Of a stretch of 39,532 nucleotides of DNA, positions 6,659 through 12,692 are shown piece by piece. Under the pieces are notes generated by a model. That model searched no databases. It saw only the letters and a list, made by a program, of their open reading frames with translations, and had not been told where the DNA came from. Position 1 is the first letter of the stretch. Every line of letters starts with the position of its first letter. The translations under genes were made by a program, and so were the position numbers. Origin of the DNA: a virus; the IMG/VR virus record IMGVR_UViG_3300036760_000399, positions 1-39,532 of that record; one strand, given 5' to 3'.

Positions 6659-6868
6659 TCAATCCTGATTAGTGGATAGTGGCCGGTGCTTTCCGCCGCA
6701 GAAGTCCTCAAGGAACGTAAGGGAAGTCTCTCTGCGATCCGTGCGTTCTTTCGCGGCTCGTTGGCGAATCGCAAACCGCCCTCCGCAACGAAAGCAGACC
6801 GCTATGCCCGGCGCGAGTAGGAGTCCGAAGGGAGGCATGTGACGGCAAGTAGGGCACGTATCAGCCAT
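6659..6868 (-). CDS. Small zinc-ribbon protein
   Basis: The 69-aa protein starts MADTCPTCRHMPPFG and has a second pair of cysteines in VCFRCGGRF, giving CxxC-x(18)-CxxC, a zinc ribbon. The basic C-terminal half follows. GGGAAG lies upstream of the chosen ATG (6866-6868); a start six codons earlier lacks a site. It overlaps the preceding 60-aa gene by 8 bases and ends 9 bases before the methyltransferase start. Function unknown; such ribbons often bind nucleic acid. Confidence 0.6.
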   Translation of the reverse strand: MADTCPTCRHMPPFGLLLAPGIAVCFRCGGRFAIRQRAAKERTDRRETSLTFLEDFCGGKHRPLSTNQD

Positions 6869-7043
6869 TGCGAACTTCCCGTACAACGTTGGCGCGGTTC
6901 AGTTCCACAACGATCTCTTCGACTAGGCTCTTCAGCTCGGAAAACGCATCGCACAGGTCGATGCACTCTTTCCGGCAGTCGAAGGCCAGGTCGTTGGCCT
7001 CCATCGTCATCAAGCGATCACGAATCTCGGATATGTCCTTCAT
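6861..7043 (-). CDS. Hypothetical 60-aa acidic helical protein
   Basis: MKDISEIRDRLMTMEANDLA and a following helix-rich segment with three Cys residues (CRKECIDLC) and a predicted coiled-coil (FSELKSLVEEIVVELN). GCAGGAG lies 8 bases before the start. It sits in the leftward early operon, 13 bases after the recombinase-like gene. No family recognised. Confidence 0.6.
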   Translation of the reverse strand: MKDISEIRDRLMTMEANDLAFDCRKECIDLCDAFSELKSLVEEIVVELNRANVVREVRNG

Positions 7044-7056
7044 GCCCTTGCTCCTG

Positions 7057-7347
7057 CTAGTAGGGGATGTCGTCCTCGGCGATCTCCGAAACGGGCATAA
7101 GGCCCGCCTCGATCTTGGTGAAGAGGATGTCGATCCGATCGGCGGCTAGCCACCTCATCCAGTCGGCTACCAGATTCGCAGAGAGGTTCCAAATCGGCGT
7201 CGGCGATGGTTGCCCGGTCTCGGTCGCCCAGCGATCCAGCAATCGCACGGAAATGTCCATCTGTTGATGGGTCTTTGGGTCCAGCCACCGTCCGCGAACG
7301 TACTCGGTCTGTAGGAAATGGTCCAACGTCTCCGGCAGTGCAATCAT
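7057..7347 (-). CDS. Recombinase-type SAM-like (core-binding) domain protein, truncated
   Basis: The 96-aa product (MIALPETLDHFLQTEYVRGR...) resembles the N-terminal SAM-like core-binding domain of tyrosine recombinases: a short helix, then DPKTHQQMDISVRLLDRWA, then LSANLVADWMRWLAADR. The catalytic domain with its R..HxxR..Y residues is absent and no in-frame continuation exists; the protein ends EIAEDDIPY. It may be a decayed integrase or a stand-alone adaptor. AAGGAG 8 bases upstream fixes the start. It is the first clear gene of the leftward early operon. Confidence 0.45.
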   Translation of the reverse strand: MIALPETLDHFLQTEYVRGRWLDPKTHQQMDISVRLLDRWATETGQPSPTPIWNLSANLVADWMRWLAADRIDILFTKIEAGLMPVSEIAEDDIPY

Positions 7348-7498
7348 GTTGCGGCTCCTTGTAGTGAATGATGGGTACAAAGAGCGGATTCACGTCCTCC
7401 GTGCGGGTCTTCCTTGAGACAGGCCCGCTCTCGATCGCCCCCGCGATTTCCGCTACATCGGAAACCGTAGGTTGTGGGGGTGTTATCGTTGCTAAGTA

Positions 7499-7520
7499 GA
7501 GTGACAACAACCTGTCACTC
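7499..7520. promoter_or_regulatory. Operator-like palindrome upstream of the early operon
   Basis: GAGTGACA-ACAACC-TGTCACTC is a perfect 8-bp inverted repeat, 150 bases upstream of the first early gene. A weak leftward promoter (TTGTTG, 17 bases, GATAAC) would overlap its left half. It could bind a phage repressor. A T-rich stretch follows on the plus strand, so a rightward terminator is an alternative. Confidence 0.4.
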
Positions 7521-7666
7521 TTGTTGGGATTTTTCGATGCGCCGGCACGGATTTTGCGCTGCTGCTGCTGCTGCTGAGTATGCCGGTCGTATCGAAGATT
7601 CTCGTAAGTCACAGCCGCCCTCCGCCTATACGGCCGATACCGAGCAAGGTCGGTGATTCGGCCCAA

Positions 7667-7838
7667 GGGAGGGTTTTTCGGATGGGAGGATCGAGAGGAC
7701 GCAGGTGGGCCGCGGCGGCTAAAGGCTTTAGCGGCGGCTGTACGGCGCTCAAGCAGTCAGCGGCTTCGGACTTCTTGGGAAAGGCCGATACCCCCTACTG
7801 CGTCCTCTCGATCCTCCACGGGTGAAAGAATCCCTCCC
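7667..7838. repeat. 172-bp nested inverted-repeat structure
   Basis: Perfect 20-bp arms at 7685-7704 and 7798-7817 (GGAGGATCGAGAGGACGCAG and complement) are flanked by a second pair, GGGAGGG at 7667-7673 and CCCTCCC at 7832-7838. They enclose 93 bases containing a smaller hairpin (GCTAAAG-G-CTTTAGC). No coding explanation. It could be a structured RNA, an antitermination-type leader or a miniature inverted-repeat element. Confidence 0.6.
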
Positions 7839-7878
7839 AGCGGCCCTTTTTCGCGGGAAGGAAGCCCGGAAAAGAAAC

Positions 7879-7911
7879 AGCCGCTACGACCCGTCAGGGA
7901 TCGTATCGGCT
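7879..7911 (-). terminator. Factor-independent terminator, leftward
   Basis: Read leftward: AGCCG-AT-ACGA-T-CCC-TGAC-GGG-TCGT-AG-CGGCT, then GTTTCTTTTCC. A long stem with a U-rich tail. Before the insertion element arrived it would have lain just downstream of the XRE repressor gene, so it is probably that gene's terminator. Confidence 0.55.
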
Positions 7912-7960
7912 GATTATGGAGTATTCTCTATTACTGTCAAGCCCAGTCTGAAAAGAATTA

Positions 7961-7984
7961 CGGAATTATGCCTTTGACAAAGCA
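7961..7984 (+). repeat. Left terminal inverted repeat of the insertion element
   Basis: 24 bp, the exact reverse complement of 11951-11974. Preceded by the left target-duplication copy AAGAATTA. Confidence 0.85.
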
Positions 7985-8000
7985 GTAGCCAATAGGGGGA

Positions 8001-8042
8001 TATTGCGGTGTTATTGACAACCGCAATAGTTTATGGTACGAT
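8001..8042 (+). promoter_or_regulatory. Promoter and operator of the HTH gene
   Basis: TTGACA (8014-8019), 17 bases, TACGAT (8037-8042) is a good sigma-70-type promoter. The predicted start of transcription coincides with the ATG at 8049, and no ribosome-binding site is present, so a leaderless mRNA is expected. An inverted repeat TATTGCGGT (8001-8009) / ACCGCAATA (8020-8028) spans the -35 box, and TATTG-7-CAATA (8012-8028) repeats at the transposase promoter. Confidence 0.65.
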
Positions 8043-8048
8043 TCGTGC

Positions 8049-8255
8049 ATGGCCCACAAACCGCCCCCAGTGTACATGACGCTGACCGACGCTGCCACGC
8101 GCCTTGGCGTCAAGCGGCAGCGCGTTTCCGTTCTGGTCAAGGAAGGCAGGATCAAGGCGAAGAGAGTTGCGGGCCAGCCGTTCATTTCCGACCGCGAGTT
8201 GGACCGTTTTGCCGCAATCCCACGGAAGGGCGGTCGGCCATCATCGAAACAGTAA
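8049..8255 (+). CDS. Excisionase/MerR-type helix-turn-helix protein of the insertion element
   Basis: The 68-aa protein contains MTLTDAATRLGVKRQRVSVL, then VKEGRIKAKRVAGQPFI, then ISDRELDRFA. This is the HTH_17 winged-helix pattern of excisionases and small MerR-like regulators. It probably binds the inverted repeats overlapping its own promoter and that of the transposase, acting as a controller of transposition and of the coupled R-M gene. The mRNA is probably leaderless. Controller genes ahead of R-M genes are common; here it stands ahead of a transposase-R-M pair. The fold is clear; the role is inference. Confidence 0.75.
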   Translation: MAHKPPPVYMTLTDAATRLGVKRQRVSVLVKEGRIKAKRVAGQPFISDRELDRFAAIPRKGGRPSSKQ

Positions 8256-8305
8256 TACCCCTCTTCGGAAGCATTTTGGCAAACTCCCGATTCGATGCCT
8301 CGAAA

Positions 8306-8337
8306 CTATTGACAGACGCAATAGAAAAGAGTAGAAT
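8306..8337 (+). promoter_or_regulatory. Promoter and operator of the transposase/R-M operon
   Basis: TTGACA (8309-8314), 17 bases, TAGAAT (8332-8337), a near-consensus sigma-70-type promoter. CTATTG (8306-8311) and CAATAG (8319-8324), 7 bases apart, overlap the -35 box with the same geometry as in the HTH promoter. Confidence 0.65.
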
Positions 8338-8365
8338 AGAGGCAGACAAAGGAAAGGGAATCACG

Positions 8366-9337
8366 ATGAAGTACACGCCTCCGAAGTTTACAAAACTCTC
8401 CGATATGGCCGCGATCGACGTGGGCCGCTTGACAGAAAACGAAGCCCGCGCCATCCTGGAGGCCATCCGCTGGCCCAATGGTCCGGTATGCCCGCATTGC
8501 GGAGGATCAGCAGTGACCCGGATTCAAGCCAAGTCAAAGAATGTACGCGACGGCGTTATCCAGTGCAACGGCTGCCGGGGGCAATTCACCGTCACCGTCG
8601 GCACCGTTATGGAGCGTTCCCACATTACCTTGCGGCAGTGGGTTCAAGCCTTCCATTCAATATGCTCGCACAAGAAAGGCGTGTCGGCCCTCCAATTGCA
8701 GCGCAACCTTGGCCTTCACACATACCGGGCCGCGTGGTTTCTCGCTCACCGTATCCGTCTTGCTATGAAACAAGACCCGCTGGCCAGCAAACTGGGCGGA
8801 ATAGTGGAAGTTGACGAAACCTACGTCGGCGGCAAGCCACGCAAGGGAAAGAAGGACGCTGATGGCAATCCAATCGTCAACAAGCGGGGGCGGGGCACTA
8901 AGAAGACGCCAGTGGTTGCCCTAGTCGAGCGTGACGGCAGAATCCGAACGCGGGTTGTGGAACACGTCAACGCCGACAACCTCAAGACGGCCATCCGGGA
9001 TAATGTCAACCAGCAGGCCGCAATTCAGACCGACGAATTGAATCTCTACAAGGGCATTGGCCAAGAGTTTGCGGGTGGCCACCAAACTGTCAATCACAGT
9101 CAGGGCGAGTACGCCCGTGGTAATGTCAACACCAATACGGCGGAGTCTTTTTTCGCCTTGCTGAAAAGGGGCGTTCACGGTACGTTCCATCATATTTCCA
9201 AGACGCACCTTCCCCGCTACTGCGACGAGTTCTCTTTCCGGTGGGATGAGCGGAAGGTGACGGATGGCACGCGAACCGTGGAAGCTATCCGTGGCGCGGC
9301 AGGGAAGCGGCTCATCTACAAGGAGGCGGTGGCATAA
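8366..9337 (+). CDS. IS1595-family (ISXO2-like) DDE transposase
   Basis: 323 aa. N-terminal zinc ribbon CPHCGG..CNGCRGQF (Cys 42, 45, 67, 70), then the ISXO2-like DDE domain: VEVDETYVGG (Asp150), QTDELNLYKGIG (Asp223) and NTAESFFALLKRGVHGTFHH (Glu260), the usual catalytic triad and C-terminal signature of the family. It catalyses cut-and-paste or copy-type movement of the element via its terminal repeats. AAGGAAAGGGA precedes the ATG at 8366. The stop overlaps the next start as TAATG, so the R-M protein is translationally coupled to the transposase. All catalytic residues are present, so it may be active. Confidence 0.93.
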   Translation: MKYTPPKFTKLSDMAAIDVGRLTENEARAILEAIRWPNGPVCPHCGGSAVTRIQAKSKNVRDGVIQCNGCRGQFTVTVGTVMERSHITLRQWVQAFHSICSHKKGVSALQLQRNLGLHTYRAAWFLAHRIRLAMKQDPLASKLGGIVEVDETYVGGKPRKGKKDADGNPIVNKRGRGTKKTPVVALVERDGRIRTRVVEHVNADNLKTAIRDNVNQQAAIQTDELNLYKGIGQEFAGGHQTVNHSQGEYARGNVNTNTAESFFALLKRGVHGTFHHISKTHLPRYCDEFSFRWDERKVTDGTRTVEAIRGAAGKRLIYKEAVA

Positions 9338-11784
9338 TGGCAAAGAAAACTGTTGCAACATCCACCGTGCCAGAAACCGAAGTGGAAGCCTACGGTTTTA
9401 TCCGTCAGCAACTTCACGATCTTGGATGGTCGGTCAAGAATCCAAACCTCAACTCAGGCGGACAAGTCTGGACCCAAAATCAGTGTCTCGGGTATTTGCC
9501 AATCAAGGAAGCGTTTGTGGCAATGCGCCCAGAGAATGTTGTTAAGGTCCGTGAAAATTGCTTATGGATCATCGAAGCAAAGGCATCCCGTAAACATTTA
9601 GCAAAAGCAGTGGAGGAAGCGCAAGAGGATTACGCCAAGAAGATAAATGACAAGCCCGGCACGACAAAGGCTCTGTTGGCAACCGGAGTGGCCGGAACAG
9701 AAGAGTTAGGCTACCTGATTCGCACAACCATCCGTATTGATGGTATATGGCACGAGGTAACGATCAATGGGCAGGTAGCAACCGGCTTGCTTTCACCGCA
9801 GCAAGCCATGACACTGACGGACCAAGGTATATCCGATGTTCACGAGTACGCCCCTCCTCAGCGTCTCTTCCTGAATGCGGCCGAAAGAATCAACGAGACG
9901 TTACACATCGGAGGGATAAATAAAAACGATCGGGCCAAGACGATGGCAGCGCTTTTGCTTTCCGTCATAGACGAACCCCCCAATTTGGACACTAAACTAT
10001 CGGTTCTCATTGCGGAGATTAACGCCAGAAGCGAGGCGGTACTCAGACAACACGGCAAGCCCGACTTTGCCCCGTTTGTTAAAATCCTTCCTCCGACGAA
10101 CACAACGAATCATGTCAAGTTTAAGGCAGCCCTTGTGCGGACAATTCAGGAACTTCACAATCTGAATATACGCTCCGCAATGAACTCAAGTACGGATGTC
10201 CTTGGGCAGTTTTACGAGGTATTTCTAAAGTATGGGAATGGAGCAAAGGAAATTGGAATCGTTCTTACCCCCCGCCACATTACCCGATTTGGCGTGGAGG
10301 CCATTGGTGTATCAAGCGATGATATTGTTCTCGACCCTGCCTGCGGCACGGGCGGATTCTTAGTTGCCGCATTTGACCACGTACAGCGTAACAGCACTCC
10401 GCAACAACGCGAGCGATTCAAGAAGTACAACATTTTTGGAATCGAGCAGGAATCAGCGGTCGCTGCGCTGGCCATTGTCAACATGATCTTTCGAGGCGAC
10501 GGAAAGAACAACATTGTCGAAGGAAATGCCTTTAGTACCTATCTAACAAAGCGTTCAGTAAACGGCCACGCTACGGCTGCCTACGTCGCAACACCTCCTG
10601 AGTCAGGCAACGAGCCGGTCACGCGGGTCCTAATGAATCCACCTTTTGCCCTGAAGGGCAGTACAGACAAGGAATACCGCTTTGTCTCACAGGCCCTCTC
10701 TACGATGGCCGACGGTAAGATTTTCTTCTGTCTGCTACCCCTGAACACGCTTTTTGGATCGCATGATGAAAAGGTGTGGCGACGTGACGAATTGCTCGCC
10801 AAACACACCTTGCTCGCCGTTATCACGCTTCCTGAGAAGTTATTCTATCCTGCGGCCCTGAAACAAGTAGCGGCTGTGATTATCAAGAAGGGAGTGCCTC
10901 ACCCGCCAACGCAATCTGTGTTTTGGGCAATGATTGCAAAAGACGGACACATACTTTCTAAGTCCAAACGTCTCTTGGCGTCTGAATTCTCGCCTCCCCG
11001 TAACGAGCCAGATCAATTGCCAGAGGTGCTTCCGTACCTGCAAAACTTCATTGCGCACCCGAAAACAACATCCGCTAACCAGCCTAAGTTCTTTAAGACT
11101 GCCCCGATTGACTTTGCTGATCCACTGCTAGAGTTACTGCCTGAAGCATATCTTGACGCCGACCCTTTATCCACAGTTGCCCTTAGACAGGCTGTAGAAG
11201 AGACGACGCGGGAGACGGTCGTAACGCTGGTGCGATTTGCTGAAAACGCGGAATCGCCATCTAATAGTACAACCACGATGCCGAAGTTTAGCCGCTTTAT
11301 GTTGAGCGATATTTTTGACTTGGAAGCGGGTGCCTTTCATTCTACCGGTAGCATGGTCGCCGGACAGACTCCGATCATCTCTTGCGGCGAACTTAATAAC
11401 GGCGTATGCGGATTCTTTGATGTTTCTGACAAAAAGGTCTACAGCCACAAGCTCACGATTGCCTGCGATGGTAGCACTTTGTCAGCAAAGTATCATCCGT
11501 ACCAATTCTCTGCATACGACAATGTTGCTGTGTGTTTCCCTAAGAAGAAAATGAGGATCACTACCCTGCTATTTATCCAGATTATGCTGGGCCGAGAAAA
11601 ATGGCGGTTTTCATACTACCGAAAGTGCTACCTTGACAAATTAAGCCGGGTCATGGTTCCACTTCCCGCCAAAGGAGGCAAGATTGATGAGGATGCTATA
11701 GAAACGATAATGTCTGCGTCCTCTCAATGGGAATATCTTTCTAGTCAGCTTCACCGCGCAAGTTATGCGGATGATCTAAAGTGA
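9337..11784 (+). CDS. Single-chain restriction-modification protein (type IIG-like R-M-S fusion, N6-adenine)
   Basis: 815 aa with three parts. An N-terminal nuclease-like domain has MRPENVVKV...LWIIEAKAS, a PD-(D/E)xK core (Glu80, Lys82) with Glu66 in place of the usual Asp. The middle is an HsdM-like N6-adenine methyltransferase with VLDPACGTGGF (about 331-341) and NPPF (434-437). The C-terminal 150 residues resemble a specificity-subunit target-recognition domain (ACDGSTLSAKYHPY, then AYDNVAVCFP). One chain could thus cut, methylate and recognise DNA. It is fused by start/stop overlap to the transposase gene. Its base composition is less GC-rich than the phage genes. If the Asp-to-Glu change kills cleavage, it would be a methylase only. 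Confidence 0.8.
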   Translation: MAKKTVATSTVPETEVEAYGFIRQQLHDLGWSVKNPNLNSGGQVWTQNQCLGYLPIKEAFVAMRPENVVKVRENCLWIIEAKASRKHLAKAVEEAQEDYAKKINDKPGTTKALLATGVAGTEELGYLIRTTIRIDGIWHEVTINGQVATGLLSPQQAMTLTDQGISDVHEYAPPQRLFLNAAERINETLHIGGINKNDRAKTMAALLLSVIDEPPNLDTKLSVLIAEINARSEAVLRQHGKPDFAPFVKILPPTNTTNHVKFKAALVRTIQELHNLNIRSAMNSSTDVLGQFYEVFLKYGNGAKEIGIVLTPRHITRFGVEAIGVSSDDIVLDPACGTGGFLVAAFDHVQRNSTPQQRERFKKYNIFGIEQESAVAALAIVNMIFRGDGKNNIVEGNAFSTYLTKRSVNGHATAAYVATPPESGNEPVTRVLMNPPFALKGSTDKEYRFVSQALSTMADGKIFFCLLPLNTLFGSHDEKVWRRDELLAKHTLLAVITLPEKLFYPAALKQVAAVIIKKGVPHPPTQSVFWAMIAKDGHILSKSKRLLASEFSPPRNEPDQLPEVLPYLQNFIAHPKTTSANQPKFFKTAPIDFADPLLELLPEAYLDADPLSTVALRQAVEETTRETVVTLVRFAENAESPSNSTTTMPKFSRFMLSDIFDLEAGAFHSTGSMVAGQTPIISCGELNNGVCGFFDVSDKKVYSHKLTIACDGSTLSAKYHPYQFSAYDNVAVCFPKKKMRITTLLFIQIMLGREKWRFSYYRKCYLDKLSRVMVPLPAKGGKIDEDAIETIMSASSQWEYLSSQLHRASYADDLK

Positions 11785-11796
11785 GAAGAATACGTG

Positions 11797-11943
11797 ATGA
11801 GTAATATCGCGCCTCACAAACACAAAACTCCCCGCCTTTCCCTTTACCCACTCAAGGCCGAAGAGGCCCTTGCCGCGTTCATGCGGGCCGATCCGAAAAA
11901 GGTGGAGGCGGGAATGCAAAAGCTACGCCGAAAGAAGGGTTAG
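11797..11943 (+). CDS. 48-aa passenger protein at the end of the insertion element
   Basis: MSNIAPHKHKTPRLSLYPLK, then AEEALAAFMRADPKKVEAG and a basic end QKLRRKKG. Small proteins with an RLSLYPL-(8-10 helix)-EEAL pattern are familiar to me beside mobile and toxin-antitoxin genes, but I cannot name the family. It ends 8 bases before the right terminal repeat. The ribosome-binding site is weak (AGAAGAA). It lies 12 bases after the R-M gene, so it probably shares its transcript and might modulate the nuclease. Confidence 0.55.
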   Translation: MSNIAPHKHKTPRLSLYPLKAEEALAAFMRADPKKVEAGMQKLRRKKG

Positions 11944-11950
11944 GCGGCCT

Positions 11951-11974
11951 TGCTTTGTCAAAGGCATAATTCCG
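11951..11974 (-). repeat. Right terminal inverted repeat of the insertion element
   Basis: 24 bp, exact reverse complement of 7961-7984, followed by AAGAATTT, the second copy of the target duplication. Confidence 0.85.
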
Positions 11975-11983
11975 AAGAATTTT

Positions 11984-12223
11984 TCAAGGAACCAAGACGG
12001 CCGATGGGGAAATCAGGAGAGAAGGCGTTGTATCTAACGCCTCTGCCAGGGCGGCGAGGGTGGTGACATTCGGAGAGATTCGACCGCGTTCCAGGTCAGA
12101 AACGTAACTTTGCGGGACGTGGAGAGCGTCTGCGAGCCTCGTTTGACTGATTCCGAGGGCGTTGCGGCGAGTGCGCATATTGGCACGAAACACGTTGGCG
12201 AGTTCTTGGGCTTGCATTTCCAT
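11984..12223 (-). CDS. XRE-family (Cro/CI-type) transcriptional repressor
   Basis: The 79-aa protein is essentially one HTH_XRE domain: RTRRNALGISQTRLADALHV, then PQSYVSDLERGRISPNVTTL and AALAEALDTTPSLL. Such small repressors bind operator dyads and control lysogeny or R-M genes. The insertion element begins one base after its target duplication, 9 bases beyond the stop codon, so the gene is intact. It is transcribed away from the accessory genes on its right. Two starts are possible: ATG at 12221-12223, which coincides with the predicted transcript start (leaderless), or ATG at 12215-12217, which has GGAGGG at ideal distance if a longer mRNA exists. Confidence 0.85.
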   Translation of the reverse strand: MEMQAQELANVFRANMRTRRNALGISQTRLADALHVPQSYVSDLERGRISPNVTTLAALAEALDTTPSLLISPSAVLVP

Positions 12224-12230
12224 CCCTCCG

Positions 12231-12259
12231 ATTATATGCTTTTACCGATTGACGGTCAA
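12231..12259 (-). promoter_or_regulatory. Promoter and operator of the XRE gene
   Basis: Leftward TTGACC (12254-12259), 17 bases, perfect TATAAT (12231-12236). The -35 box is part of an 11-bp perfect palindrome TTGACCGTCAA (12249-12259), a likely operator for autorepression. Transcription is predicted to begin at or next to the ATG at 12223. Confidence 0.7.
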
Positions 12260-12270
12260 CCTTGCACTTG

Positions 12271-12672
12271 CTACTCTGGTGTCTTGAACCCAGATGTTGA
12301 TCGGCCTTCGGGCGTGATTTGAACGCTTACCGGCCCATCGGTCTGCCGCGACCATTCCAGCGGTTTCAAGAAACCCCTTTGAATCAGACCTGAAACAACA
12401 TGGTCCCTACAGTCGAGTTCGATGGTGTTTCGTCCGGCGGCGTCGAACTTCCGAAGCACGGCCAACTCTGGAAGATCAAGTTTGTAGTCCTTCTGTGGAT
12501 GCTGATCCCGTTGGCGATAGTCGGCGAGTTGCTTGAGCAGGTCGGCGCATTGCTCCTTGCAGCGGCCAAGTTCATCGACCGTTTCTGTATGTTTCTTCTC
12601 GGCATCCGCTATCCTCTCCCGAAGGAGAGCGTTAAGGGGAAGCCCGGCAAGAATATCAGTGAGAAATCCCAT
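12271..12672 (-). CDS. Coiled-coil and winged-helix-like protein
   Basis: The 133-aa protein has an N-terminal amphipathic segment MGFLTDILAGLPLNALLRER, a coiled-coil (about residues 20-55) with Cys residues, and a C-terminal domain (LAVLRKFDAAGRNTIELDCR...GLIQRGFLKPLEW) with the shape of a winged helix, as in small wHTH proteins common next to prophage regulators. GGAGG precedes the start. It lies 20 bases after the neighbouring 107-aa gene and is probably co-transcribed. Function unknown. Confidence 0.6.
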   Translation of the reverse strand: MGFLTDILAGLPLNALLRERIADAEKKHTETVDELGRCKEQCADLLKQLADYRQRDQHPQKDYKLDLPELAVLRKFDAAGRNTIELDCRDHVVSGLIQRGFLKPLEWSRQTDGPVSVQITPEGRSTSGFKTPE

Positions 12673-12692
12673 TTTTCCAGCCCTCCAGTCCC

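Larger units (their letters stand above)
7348..7960. other. Non-coding interval with operator-like and structured repeats
   Basis: No convincing gene in 613 bases. An open frame on the minus strand from a TTG at 7666 lacks a ribosome-binding site, has a poly-Gln run from a CTG repeat (7558-7576) and overlaps the palindrome at 7499. The interval holds that palindrome, the 172-bp inverted-repeat structure at 7667-7838 and a terminator at 7879-7911. It is the likely promoter and leader region of the leftward early operon. Confidence 0.5.
7961..11974 (+). mobile_element. IS1595-family composite (transporter-type) insertion element with R-M cargo
   Basis: Perfect 24-bp terminal inverted repeats (7961-7984 and 11951-11974, beginning CGGAATTATGCC) bound a 4,014-bp unit. 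They are flanked by AAGAATTA (7953-7960) and AAGAATTT (11975-11982), a 7-of-8 direct repeat. An 8-bp target duplication is the norm for the IS1595 family, and the element encodes a transposase of that family. Inside, all rightward, are an HTH gene, the transposase, a restriction-modification gene coupled to it, and a 48-aa gene. The R-M gene is visibly less GC-rich than the phage genes, consistent with transfer. IS1595-family elements with passenger genes are known. This one interrupts a phage genome beside the repressor gene. Confidence 0.85.

Noticed and set aside
5315-6679. 454-codon plus-strand frame opposite the C5 methyltransferase
   Set aside because: The opposite strand carries all methyltransferase motifs; the plus frame is Arg-rich antisense without any recognisable domain.
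7040-7666. 208-codon minus-strand frame with a poly-Gln run
   Set aside because: It needs a TTG start without a ribosome-binding site, crosses an operator-like palindrome, and its second half is out of frame with the better-supported recombinase-like gene.
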